Below, piece by piece: positions 1-5,363 of a DNA stretch of 5,870 nt. The notes beneath the pieces are model-generated. The model worked only from the letters and a program-made list of their open reading frames with translations. It had not been told where the DNA came from and did not search any database. The stretch's first letter is position 1. The number at the start of each line of letters is the position of its first letter. The stretch covers positions 1 to 5,870 of the forward strand of contig JANJUH010000232.1 in NCBI GenBank assembly GCA_024710675.1, read 5' to 3'. The DNA comes from Lysobacterales bacterium. Its GTDB lineage: Bacteria > Pseudomonadota > Gammaproteobacteria > Xanthomonadales > SZUA-5. The position numbers and the translations under genes were made by a program.

Positions 1-738
1 GGCCGCGATCGCGGCACGTACCGGCTGGCTGCGCAGCACATCGTCGACGAGGGTGCGCCGGTGCGAGAGATCGGGGCCGATGACGGCGCCGCGGATGCGC
101 CGGAAGTGCACGCGCAGCAGCAGGTTCAGCTTGTGAGCGGCACGCTTGTCGTCGCCGTGCTCGGGCGCGGCCGGGTCCAGCGTCAGCGCCGGGCTGAACT
201 GCACCCAGGTATTGCGGCCGTTGAAGAGGATCGCGAGCAGTCGGCGGAAGCGACCGACGACCACCCAGTTCTCGCTGAACAGCACCTTGAACCAGCCGCT
301 CGAGCGGTCCGGCGCGCGTCCGACGAAGATCGACACCGGTACCAGTTGCACGCGGGTCTCGGGGTCGCGGCGGATCGCCGCGACCAGCCGCTCGAGGCGC
401 GCGCTGCGGTCCTTCAGATCACGTCGGCCAAAAAGCCAGCCGCGGCGCTTTTCGATCGCGAAGGCGCTCGCCAGCGGTTTGTCGAGGCTGGCCAGCGGCA
501 GCGGATCGATGGGCCGTGGCCAGCCGGCCTCGCGGCAGGCGCGATCGAGGATGGCCAGGTTGGACAGGCCGTGGCGATCGATCAGGTAGCACACCGGACG
601 GCTCGGATCGAAGGGCGCCTGGGCACCCTCGGGCACGATGCGCTGCAACTTCAGGAAGGGTCCGAGGACCCAACCGGTGAAGCCCAGCAGCGTGCGCCGC
701 AGCCACGGGGCGCGGGCGTGGACGGAGGTCTCGCTCAT
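1..738 (-). CDS. plsB: Glycerol-3-phosphate 1-O-acyltransferase PlsB, N-terminal part (gene runs off the left edge)
   Basis: PlsB is the inner-membrane enzyme that acylates sn-glycerol 3-phosphate at position 1, using acyl-CoA or acyl-ACP, the first step of phospholipid synthesis. Starting at the ATG at 738-736, 246 codons stay open to position 1 without a stop. Recognition rests on the PlsB-like block at about residues 130-182: VQLVPVSIFVGRAPDRSSG, then a WFKVLFSENW segment, then FNGRNTWVQFSP. The family's catalytic HX4D motif (near residue 306 in E. coli PlsB) lies beyond the edge and cannot be checked. A full-length family member is about 800 residues, so roughly two thirds is missing. The ribosome site is weak (GGAA at 747-744, 5 nt from the ATG). 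It starts 38 nt after the stop of the upstream lipoprotein gene, which suggests co-transcription and perhaps re-initiation. Family assignment is from remembered motifs, not an alignment. Confidence 0.88.
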   Translation of the reverse strand, partial: MSETSVHARAPWLRRTLLGFTGWVLGPFLKLQRIVPEGAQAPFDPSRPVCYLIDRHGLSNLAILDRACREAGWPRPIDPLPLASLDKPLASAFAIEKRRGWLFGRRDLKDRSARLERLVAAIRRDPETRVQLVPVSIFVGRAPDRSSGWFKVLFSENWVVVGRFRRLLAILFNGRNTWVQFSPALTLDPAAPEHGDDKRAAHKLNLLLRVHFRRIRGAVIGPDLSHRRTLVDDVLRSQPVRAAIAA

Positions 739-776
739 GGTCGTTCCGGATGGTCGCGGCGCTGGGCGCGCGCCGC

Positions 777-1682
777 TCAGGAGCCGGTGCTGGCCTCGGC
801 TTCAGCGCCAGCGCCGGCGGCCGCCTCGGCCTCCTCCTTGCGGATCTGCTCGAGCATGTCCTTGCCATACCAGCGGCCATCGACACGCTCCATGTCGCTC
901 TCGAAGGACAACGGGGTGCCGAACAGCGCGTAGCTGACCCTGACCCGCGCGCTGTTGCCGTTTTCGCTGACCAGCTCGGTCTTGACGCTGTCAGCCATCT
1001 CGTCAAGCGAGAAACCGTAGACCGCGAGCGCCTGCTTGAAGCCGCCCATGGCCTGGCCGACGCGCACCAGCAGTTCGTCGAAGCTGAGCGCGCGCGCGTC
1101 GTCCAGGGTCTTGATACCGGTGGCGCGCAGGCCCTCGGCGAGTGCGGTCAGCGACTGCCGGAGCAGCGCCGGGTCGGTGAAGTCGGTCTTGCTGGCCCAC
1201 GCCCCGAGGCCGTTCATGAACTGCGTGGCCTGGGCCTTCTGCTCTTCGGTCAGTTCGGTGCTCTGGGCGATCGTCATCGTCGCCACACCCTGGCCCATCG
1301 CGATCAGGCCCGCCATCTGCGGCTTCATCTGGGCGAGCTGCGGCTCGACCTCGGCCATGATCCTGTCGATGCCATCGGGTGCGGTGAGCTTGCCCCAGTT
1401 CTCGGCGAACTCGAGGCGCTCTTCCTCGCTCAGCGGCTGCTGGCGCTCGGCGTCCCATTCGGCACGCAGCTTGTCGAGCTGCGCCGGCGGCAGCGCGGCC
1501 GCGAGCAGAGCCTTCAGGTCATTGGCACGAAAGGCGCTGACCTGGGCGGACAGCGTGCTGCTCGCACTGGCGGTGGCGACGGCTACCTGCTCGGCCGGGG
1601 CGGCAGCCTCTTCCTTCTGGCCACAGCCAGCCAGCAGGGCCAGGGCGAGCGCAGTCGCGGCGAAGGGAAGTCGGATCGACAT
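777..1682 (-). CDS. Putative lipoprotein of unknown function, 301 aa, upstream of plsB
   Basis: I do not recognise this family. The start is well supported: ATG at 1682-1680 with a strong AAGGAG site (1694-1689) 6 nt upstream. Residues 1-20 are a lipoprotein signal peptide: Arg4, a hydrophobic run from about 5 to 17, and lipobox LAGC with Cys20, the only cysteine. The residues after it (GQKEEA) lack Asp at +2, so the Lol avoidance signal known from E. coli is absent and outer-membrane sorting is the default inference. An Ala/Ser/Thr-rich linker (about 24-47) precedes a mainly helical, charged body (about 48-235). A short beta-like end follows (about 236-275) containing ARVRVSYALFG and the motif VDGRWYGKDM. 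The last 20 or so residues are an Ala/Glu-rich tail. The C-terminal part recalls small lipoprotein domains ending in a 'dGrWy' strand, but I cannot name one. Its position directly before plsB suggests an envelope role; that is inference only. Confidence 0.85.
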   Translation of the reverse strand: MSIRLPFAATALALALLAGCGQKEEAAAPAEQVAVATASASSTLSAQVSAFRANDLKALLAAALPPAQLDKLRAEWDAERQQPLSEEERLEFAENWGKLTAPDGIDRIMAEVEPQLAQMKPQMAGLIAMGQGVATMTIAQSTELTEEQKAQATQFMNGLGAWASKTDFTDPALLRQSLTALAEGLRATGIKTLDDARALSFDELLVRVGQAMGGFKQALAVYGFSLDEMADSVKTELVSENGNSARVRVSYALFGTPLSFESDMERVDGRWYGKDMLEQIRKEEAEAAAGAGAEAEASTGS

Positions 1683-1688
1683 GGGATG

Positions 1689-1694
1689 CTCCTT
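1689..1694 (-). promoter_or_regulatory. Strong ribosome binding site of the lipoprotein gene
   Basis: AAGGAG on the minus strand, 6 nt before the ATG at 1682. It is a close match to the anti-Shine-Dalgarno complement and fixes the start of the lipoprotein reading frame so that translation begins exactly at the signal peptide. Confidence 0.8.
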
Positions 1695-1757
1695 GGGTCG
1701 GAGGCGGCCGGTACCCGGGCCGCCGGGCGCCCATGGCGGGCGTGCGTGATGGCGCGG

Positions 1758-1786
1758 ACTCTATCCCTCGCCAGCGGAAGGCGCAA
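1758..1786 (-). promoter_or_regulatory. Weak sigma70-like promoter candidate for the lipoprotein-plsB operon
   Basis: On the minus strand TTGCGC (1786-1781) is followed after 17 nt by TAGAGT (1763-1758). These match the sigma70 consensus at 3 and 4 of 6 positions, which is weak in a GC-rich genome. The placement is sensible: a start near 1751 would give a leader of about 70 nt. A perfect inverted repeat, GGCGC-ttt-GCGCC (1792-1780), covers the -35-like element and could be an operator or chance. A promoter is expected somewhere in this gap because a strong terminator precedes it. Confidence 0.28.
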
Positions 1787-1796
1787 AGCGCCAGGG

Positions 1797-1860
1797 GTCA
1801 TGGAGGGGTTGAGGGTTCAGATGGGGTGAACGGAGGCGGAGGGGGACGGGAGGCGGAAGC
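1797..1860 (-). other. C-rich, G-poor tract on the transcribed strand (possible Rho utilisation site; G-run-rich on the plus strand)
   Basis: By hand count the plus strand of this 64-nt stretch has 36 G and 7 C, so minus-strand RNA would be C-rich and G-poor at about 5 to 1. Its neighbours lack such a skew. It contains C runs of 3 to 5. C-rich, G-poor RNA is the known signature of Rho loading sites. The tract lies downstream of the intrinsic terminator and upstream of the next gene, where a second barrier to read-through would make sense. The plus strand has G runs of 3 to 5, but one gap is about 14 nt, so a canonical G-quadruplex is only borderline. Function is inferred. Confidence 0.4.
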
Positions 1861-1921
1861 GTCGGCATGAATGCCGACCCACAGGCTTGCGGCGCTCTGG
1901 TGGGTCCGGATTCATCCGGAC
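1861..1921. repeat. Inverted pair of REP-like palindromes (BIME-like element)
   Basis: Two perfect 18-nt palindromes with 8-bp arms and a 2-nt centre lie 25 nt apart: GTCGGCATGAATGCCGAC (1861-1878) and GTCCGGATTCATCCGGAC (1904-1921). Each is flanked on its inner side by the same tetranucleotide in mirrored orientation: CCAC at 1879-1882 and GTGG at 1900-1903. Read in its own direction, each unit is therefore GTGG followed by a GTC..AT-TC-AT..GAC palindrome. A short 5' tetranucleotide plus a palindrome is the layout of REP sequences mobilised by REP-associated tyrosine transposases (RAYTs), and two facing units form a BIME. Because GTGGGTC and GACCCAC also pair, the whole element can fold into one larger structure. 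No transposase is in the window. The two palindromes differ in their arms but keep length and centre, which suggests members of one family rather than a simple duplication. Confidence 0.7.
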
Positions 1922-1980
1922 GCTTCTCGACTCAAAGCCGGTGCAGCGCCGCACGACCCTGCTGCGATCGAAAGCTTCCG

Positions 1981-2019
1981 AAAAGCGCCAAAAGAAAAGG
2001 CGGAGACCAGCTCCGCCTT
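1981..2019 (-). terminator. Intrinsic terminator downstream of pyrF
   Basis: Read on the minus strand, a perfect 9-bp stem has arms AAGGCGGAG (2019-2011) and CTCCGCCTT (2005-1997) with the 5-nt loop CTGGT. It is followed at once by a T-rich tail (TTCTTTT, then a second TTTT ending at 1981). A GC-rich stem plus a T tail is the classic Rho-independent terminator. It begins about 100 nt after the pyrF stop and most likely ends the lptM-to-pyrF transcript. A smaller stem, GCCC-agaa-GGGC (2038-2027), lies just before it. Read on the plus strand that smaller stem is followed by TTTTGTTGTTT, so weak termination in the other direction is possible. Confidence 0.8.
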
Positions 2020-2096
2020 GGAGGGTGCCCTTCTGGGCTTTTGTTGTTTCGGGCGCGTTTCGCGACGATAAGATCGTCGTCACTTGTGTTGCGCAA
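1985..2096 (-). ncRNA. Speculative small RNA or processed 3' UTR of pyrF
   Basis: The minus strand carries TTGCGC (2096-2091), a 17-nt spacer and TCTTAT (2073-2068), a weak promoter-like pair (3 and 4 of 6 consensus matches). A start near 2061 would yield an RNA of about 75 nt containing an AC-rich single-stranded segment (GAAACAACAAAAG), a small GCCC/GGGC hairpin and the strong terminator stem. A 3' UTR that ends in an intrinsic terminator is a common source of Hfq-bound small RNAs. A 7-bp hairpin (CGACGAT/ATCGTCG, 2079-2063) overlaps the -10-like element and argues partly against a promoter. Nothing here matches an RNA family I know, and the region may simply be the operon's 3' UTR. Confidence 0.2.
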
Positions 2097-2118
2097 AGAG
2101 TAAGTTAGGACCGCTTCC

Positions 2119-2850
2119 TCAGTCAATAGCTGAGCTTTGTTCTTCAAGTGATTGATTAATAAGCTCTTGAGTGGCGCGCGCACTGGCTGCCGGATTCTCG
2201 CTCTGGCGGATCGGCCGGCCCACGACGATGTAATCGGCGCCATTGGCCAAGGCCTGCGCCACATTGACGGTGCGCTTCTGGTCATCGCCCCCGGGTGTGG
2301 TGCGAATGCCCGGGCAGACGATCAACGGGCCCGTTCCCAGCTCACGGCGCAGCAGCGACGCCTCCAGTCCCGAGCAGACCAGCCCGCGCGCGCCGGCAGC
2401 GACGGCGGCCTGTGCGCGGCGCAGCACCACGTCGGCGGGTGAGCCGGCGAGTCCGTCGGCCGCCAGTTCCTCGGCGCCGATGCTGGTCAGTACCGTCACC
2501 GCCAGCAGCGCGGTGTCGCCAGCCACCTCGCGAGCCGCCGCGATCGCCGCCGGATAGGCGTGCAGCGTCAGCAAATCGGGCGCGTGGCGGCGCATCCCGG
2601 CGACGGCGGCGGCGACGGTCGCCGGGATGTCGTGCAGCTTGAGGTCGGCAAAAACCCGCTTGCCGGCGGCCTTCAGTTCCGCCAGCAAGCGGAAGTACTC
2701 GCCACCGGTCAGCAACTCCAGGCCGATCTTGTAGTGGTGCACGCTGTCACCGAGGCGCTCGACGAGCGCCCTCGCCTGCCCGGCATCGGCGTAATCGAGC
2801 GCGACGATCAGGCGTTCGCGGGCGGGGATCTCGGGATGGGCCAGGGGCAT
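2119..2850 (-). CDS. pyrF: Orotidine 5'-phosphate decarboxylase PyrF
   Basis: PyrF converts OMP to UMP, the last step of de novo pyrimidine synthesis in the cytoplasm. The 243-residue product has the usual length for the short bacterial type. Motifs visible: LIVALDY with Asp19 and KIGLEL with Lys41 (phosphoribosyl contacts), the catalytic block DLKLHDIP with Asp69, Lys71 and Asp74, a phosphate-loop region CPGIRTTPGGDDQKR (179-193), and VVGRPI with Arg212. The ATG at 2850-2848 is chosen because PyrF homology begins there and AGGA (2863-2860) lies 9 nt upstream. The frame stays open further upstream, but only as a shadow inside xerC. It begins 34 nt after the xerC stop and is probably the last gene of that operon, followed by an intrinsic terminator. 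The final 16 codons are unusually AT-rich (about 36% GC by hand count over 2119-2171) and encode a polar tail that looks poorly conserved. Confidence 0.96.
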   Translation of the reverse strand: MPLAHPEIPARERLIVALDYADAGQARALVERLGDSVHHYKIGLELLTGGEYFRLLAELKAAGKRVFADLKLHDIPATVAAAVAGMRRHAPDLLTLHAYPAAIAAAREVAGDTALLAVTVLTSIGAEELAADGLAGSPADVVLRRAQAAVAAGARGLVCSGLEASLLRRELGTGPLIVCPGIRTTPGGDDQKRTVNVAQALANGADYIVVGRPIRQSENPAASARATQELINQSLEEQSSAID

Positions 2851-2884
2851 CGATGGGTGTCCTGCGGAAGTTGAATCGGCGCGC

Positions 2885-3838
2885 TCACTCGCCACTGCGG
2901 CTGCGCCGCGCACGCGGATGGGCGCGGTCGTAGACCTGGGCGAGGTGCTGGAAATCGAGGTGGGTGTAGACCTGGGTCGTCGCGATGTCGGCGTGCCCGA
3001 GCAACTCCTGCACCGCGCGCAAATCGCCGCTCGATTCCAGCAGGTGGCTGGCGAAGGAATGCCTGAGCAGGTGCGGATGCACGCGCTGCCAGATGCCCTG
3101 GCGCTGCGCCCAGTGGCGGACCCGGGCCTGAATCGCGCGCGGCGACAGTGCACCGCCACGGCCGTTGCCGAAAACCGGGGCCGTCCCTTCGCCGGGGCTT
3201 TCCGCCCGCAACGCAAGCAAGGCCTCGCGTGCGAGACTGCCGACCGGAACGATGCGCGTCTTCGCGCCCTTGCCGAGCACGCGCACACTGCCGCCCTCGA
3301 GGTCCAGATCCGCCCAGCGCAGGCCGGCCAGTTCGGACAGCCGCAGTCCGCTGGAATAGAAGAGTTCGAGGATCGCGCGATCGCGCGCCGACAGCCGCTC
3401 GCCTGCCGGGATCTCGACCAGGCGGGTGACGCTGTCGGCATCGAGCACGGCCGGCAGGCGGCGCCCGGCCTTCGGCGCCTTCAGTCCGCGCGTCGGGTCG
3501 AGCTCGGGCGCGCCACGTTGCTGGCGGCGAAAGCGCAGCAGGCTGCGCAGCGCGGCCAGGCGCAGGGCGACGCTGCGGGGTGACAGGCCCTCGCGATGAG
3601 CGTGGGATATGGCCGTGCGCACCTCGTCGGCACGCAGCGCGTCCCAGCCGATCGCGCCGCGCGCGGCCAGGTCTGCGGCGAGCGCGCTCAACTGCGCACG
3701 GTAGGTCGTCACCGTGCGTGGCGAGGACCGGCGCTCGATGGCCAGGTGGGACAGGAAGTCCTCGATCGCCGCCGGCCAGGCCGGATCCAGCGCGGAGGGC
3801 CCCTTGTCAGCGACAGGTTGGCGCGTCGGCTTTGCCAC
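2885..3838 (-). CDS. xerC: Tyrosine site-specific recombinase XerC
   Basis: XerC works with XerD at the chromosomal dif site to resolve chromosome dimers. The 317-residue product has an N-terminal SAM-like DNA-binding domain (about 20-110) and a C-terminal catalytic domain (about 128-310). The full catalytic set is present: Arg166 (GLRLSEL), Lys190 (GKGAKTR), His256 and Arg259 (HPHLLRH), His282 (LLGHAD) and nucleophile Tyr291 (TQVYTHLD). The spacings between these equal those I recall for E. coli XerD. XerC rather than XerD is favoured by the neighbours, since dapF-DUF484-xerC is the typical gammaproteobacterial order. The start is GTG (3838-3836). A GAGG overlapping the DUF484 stop codon sits a few nucleotides upstream, so translation is probably coupled. 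The N-terminus is about 15-20 residues longer than in E. coli XerC (298). No dif site was seen in this window. Confidence 0.93.
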   Translation of the reverse strand: MAKPTRQPVADKGPSALDPAWPAAIEDFLSHLAIERRSSPRTVTTYRAQLSALAADLAARGAIGWDALRADEVRTAISHAHREGLSPRSVALRLAALRSLLRFRRQQRGAPELDPTRGLKAPKAGRRLPAVLDADSVTRLVEIPAGERLSARDRAILELFYSSGLRLSELAGLRWADLDLEGGSVRVLGKGAKTRIVPVGSLAREALLALRAESPGEGTAPVFGNGRGGALSPRAIQARVRHWAQRQGIWQRVHPHLLRHSFASHLLESSGDLRAVQELLGHADIATTQVYTHLDFQHLAQVYDRAHPRARRSRSGE

Positions 3839-3844
3839 CAGGCC

Positions 3845-4522
3845 TCAACCGCGGCCGGCAGCCGTGGCGATGGCGGCCTCGGCGAGTTCGGCCATCTGGC
3901 GCAGGAACAGCGTGCCCATGCCCGGATGGAAGCGGTTCGGATCGGCGCTGCCGATGCCGAGGAAGCCGAGATCACCCAGGGGCAGCAGCACCGCCGAGGC
4001 CACTTCCTCGGCGCTGTCGCCGAAGAGCAACGCCAGTTTGTCGCGCCCCAACCGTCCACACAGCGGCTCGCCGCCGGTGCGGGCGGCGCGGAAGACCAGC
4101 AGCGCCGGATCCTCGGCGTGGGTCTCGGTCAGCCAGGACTCCCCGAGATCGAGCCGCGGCAGGCCGACCAGGCACAGGCGCACGAGATCGGTGGCGAAGT
4201 CCTCGCGCAGGCTCGCGGCGATGGCGAGCACGGTGTCGCGAAAACCGGGCGCACGCAGCAGGCGCAGCGAGAACTGGTGGACGCGGCCAACCAGCGCCTG
4301 GTTGTCTTCGGCCACAGAGACCAGGTCCTTCAGCCGGCTGCTCATCGCGCGATTCTTCTCGCGCAGGATCTCGAGCTGGTAGCTGGTCAACGAGGTCGCC
4401 GCCCCGCTCTCGCGCGGCAACACCAGCGTCACCGCCAGCTCCGGGTAGTCCTGCAGGAAATTGTTGTGGCGACGCAGGTAGGCGGCGACGTGATCAGGAT
4501 TGAGGTCGAGCGGATCGCTCAT
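3845..4522 (-). CDS. DUF484 family protein (GAF-like), YigA-type
   Basis: This is a 225-residue protein of the DUF484 family, known from the dapF-xerC interval of gammaproteobacteria. Its biochemical role is not established. Residues 1-40 match the family start (DPDHVAAYLRRHNNFLQDYPELA here reads NPDHV..., with the conserved FL..P block). About 45-85 is a likely coiled-coil helix (SYQLEILREKNRAMSSRLK). About 90-222 forms a GAF-like alpha/beta domain ending in FLGIGSADPNRFHPGMGT (187-204) and a closing helix. The ATG (4522-4520) overlaps the dapF stop in the sequence ATGA, and a strong AAGGAG (4538-4533) lies 10 nt upstream inside dapF, so translation is coupled to dapF. The frame is open for 24 more codons upstream, but those lie inside dapF and lack family similarity. 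The domain suggests ligand or protein binding; any link to XerC function is inferred from linkage alone. Confidence 0.88.
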   Translation of the reverse strand: MSDPLDLNPDHVAAYLRRHNNFLQDYPELAVTLVLPRESGAATSLTSYQLEILREKNRAMSSRLKDLVSVAEDNQALVGRVHQFSLRLLRAPGFRDTVLAIAASLREDFATDLVRLCLVGLPRLDLGESWLTETHAEDPALLVFRAARTGGEPLCGRLGRDKLALLFGDSAEEVASAVLLPLGDLGFLGIGSADPNRFHPGMGTLFLRQMAELAEAAIATAAGRG

Positions 4523-5349
4523 GGCGTAAGGACTCCTTCGAAGACGAATTCGGCGGGACCGGCCAGCTGCACCGGCGAGCCCGGACCTGGCCACGATACG
4601 CGCAAGCGCCCCCCGGGCAGGGAGACCTCGACCACCTCATCAAGCTCGCCCAGCATCCGCAGCGCGACCACGGCCGCACAGGCGCCGCTGCCACAGGCCA
4701 GCGTCTCGCCGACGCCGCGCTCATGGACCCGGAGCCGGAGATGGCCACGATCGATGCGCTCCACGAAACCGACGTTGGCGCCCTCGGGAAAGCGCGGATG
4801 CGTCGCCAGCGCCGGCCCGAGGCGATCGACCGGCGCAGCGCGCACCGAGTCGACCACCAGCACCGCATGCGGGTTGCCCATCGACACCACCGCGATGTCG
4901 AGGGTCTGGTCGTCCACCTCGATCGGGTAGCGCGGCGCCGGCGCTGCGGCCACGAAGGGCACTTCAACCGGGTCCAGGCTGGGCATGCCCATGGCCAGTT
5001 CGACCTCGCCATCGGTGCAGAACTCGACGGCGATCGCCCCCGCTGGGCTGTCAAGCTGCTCCCCCGAGCGCAATCCGTGCTCCCGGGCGAGATAACGAGC
5101 GATGCAACGTGCGCCATTGCCGCACTGACCCGCTTCGGAGCCATCGGCGTTGTAGATGCGGTAGCCGTAGCGACAATCCGCGCGTGTGCTGGCGGTGACC
5201 ACCATGATCTGGTCACAGCCGACGCCGAAATGACGATCGGCCAGCCGTCGCGCCAACGCCGGATCGGGCAGCGGCGCCCCGCGCAGGGTGTCGAGCACGA
5301 CGAAGTCGTTGCCCGCGCCCTGCATCTTGGTGAAGGCGATCGCAGCCAT
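4519..5349 (-). CDS. dapF: Diaminopimelate epimerase DapF
   Basis: DapF interconverts LL- and meso-diaminopimelate in the cytoplasm, supplying meso-DAP for peptidoglycan and lysine. The 276-residue length is normal. The N-terminal block FTKMQGAGNDFVVLD (6-20) is typical. The two catalytic cysteines are present as Cys76 in NADGSEAGQCGNGARC and Cys219 in GETLACGSGACAA. The conserved GNPHAV (159-164) and GANVGFVE (190-197) segments are also seen. The ATG at 5349-5347 gives the usual N-terminus but has no clear ribosome site. An in-frame GTG at 5367-5365 would add six residues (VSRPVA, with the GTG read as Met), overlap the lptM stop as GTGA, and have GGA about 7 nt upstream, so it is a credible alternative start. 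It lies 14 nt after lptM and overlaps the DUF484 gene by 4 nt. The frame is open well upstream, but only as a shadow of lptM. Confidence 0.97.
   Translation of the reverse strand: MAAIAFTKMQGAGNDFVVLDTLRGAPLPDPALARRLADRHFGVGCDQIMVVTASTRADCRYGYRIYNADGSEAGQCGNGARCIARYLAREHGLRSGEQLDSPAGAIAVEFCTDGEVELAMGMPSLDPVEVPFVAAAPAPRYPIEVDDQTLDIAVVSMGNPHAVLVVDSVRAAPVDRLGPALATHPRFPEGANVGFVERIDRGHLRLRVHERGVGETLACGSGACAAVVALRMLGELDEVVEVSLPGGRLRVSWPGPGSPVQLAGPAEFVFEGVLTP
4533..4538 (-). promoter_or_regulatory. Ribosome binding site of the DUF484 gene, inside dapF
   Basis: AAGGAG on the minus strand lies within the last dapF codons, 10 nt before the DUF484 ATG. Together with the ATGA overlap it decides the start of the downstream gene and indicates coupled translation. 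Confidence 0.7.
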
Positions 5350-5363
5350 GGCGACCGGCCGGC

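Larger units (their letters stand above)
1683..2118. other. Gene-free region between pyrF and the lipoprotein gene
   Basis: This 436-bp region contains only short, overlapping open frames in several directions that run through the terminator and the repeats, so I call no gene here. In the direction of transcription it holds an AT-richer segment with a hairpin at 2079-2063, an intrinsic terminator (2019-1981), about 60 bp in which I see nothing definite (1980-1922), a REP-like inverted pair (1921-1861), a C-rich and G-poor tract on the minus strand (1860-1797), a small hairpin with promoter-like hexamers (1792-1758), and the leader with the ribosome site of the lipoprotein gene. Each is described separately. 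Confidence 0.8.

Noticed and set aside
2..15. 14-bp perfect palindrome GCCGCGATCGCGGC
   Set aside because: It is inside plsB coding sequence and is built from GCGATCGC, a word that recurs by chance in GC-rich genes with Ile-Ala and Arg-Asp codons. No further structure surrounds it.
61..933. 290-codon plus-strand open frame
   Set aside because: It lies antisense to plsB, which has recognisable PlsB motifs. Its translation is Arg/Ala/Gln-rich and low in structure, typical of a shadow frame in GC-rich DNA.
750..1829. 359-codon plus-strand open frame
   Set aside because: It is antisense to the lipoprotein gene, which has a clear signal peptide, lipobox and strong ribosome site. The plus-strand product shows no motif and no good start context.
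2063..2079. CGACGAT/ATCGTCG hairpin as a separate terminator
   Set aside because: It is a perfect 7-bp stem with a 3-nt loop, but no T-run follows on either strand, so it does not qualify as an intrinsic terminator. It is mentioned only as part of the pyrF 3' region.
1817..2083. 88-codon minus-strand open frame in the intergenic region
   Set aside because: It uses a GTG start and runs straight through the intrinsic terminator, the REP-like palindromes and the C-rich tract, with no ribosome site. The apparent peptide is made of repeat sequence.
1867..2108. Plus-strand small open frames (66-78 codons) in the intergenic region
   Set aside because: Three overlapping frames with no ribosome site or motif, all crossing the palindromes and the terminator stem.
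2851..3441. N-terminal extension of the pyrF frame (197 extra codons)
   Set aside because: The extension lies inside xerC in another frame and is Arg/Ser/Cys-rich. PyrF homology begins at the ATG at 2850, which has a ribosome site.
2885..3838. xerC read as a phage or integron integrase marking a mobile island
   Set aside because: The full Xer catalytic set, its size and its place after DUF484 all indicate the chromosomal recombinase. No att-like repeats or phage genes are present.
3580..4930. Long plus-strand open frames (307 and 444 codons)
   Set aside because: Both run antisense across xerC, DUF484 and dapF, all identified by motifs. They are products of high GC at the third codon position.
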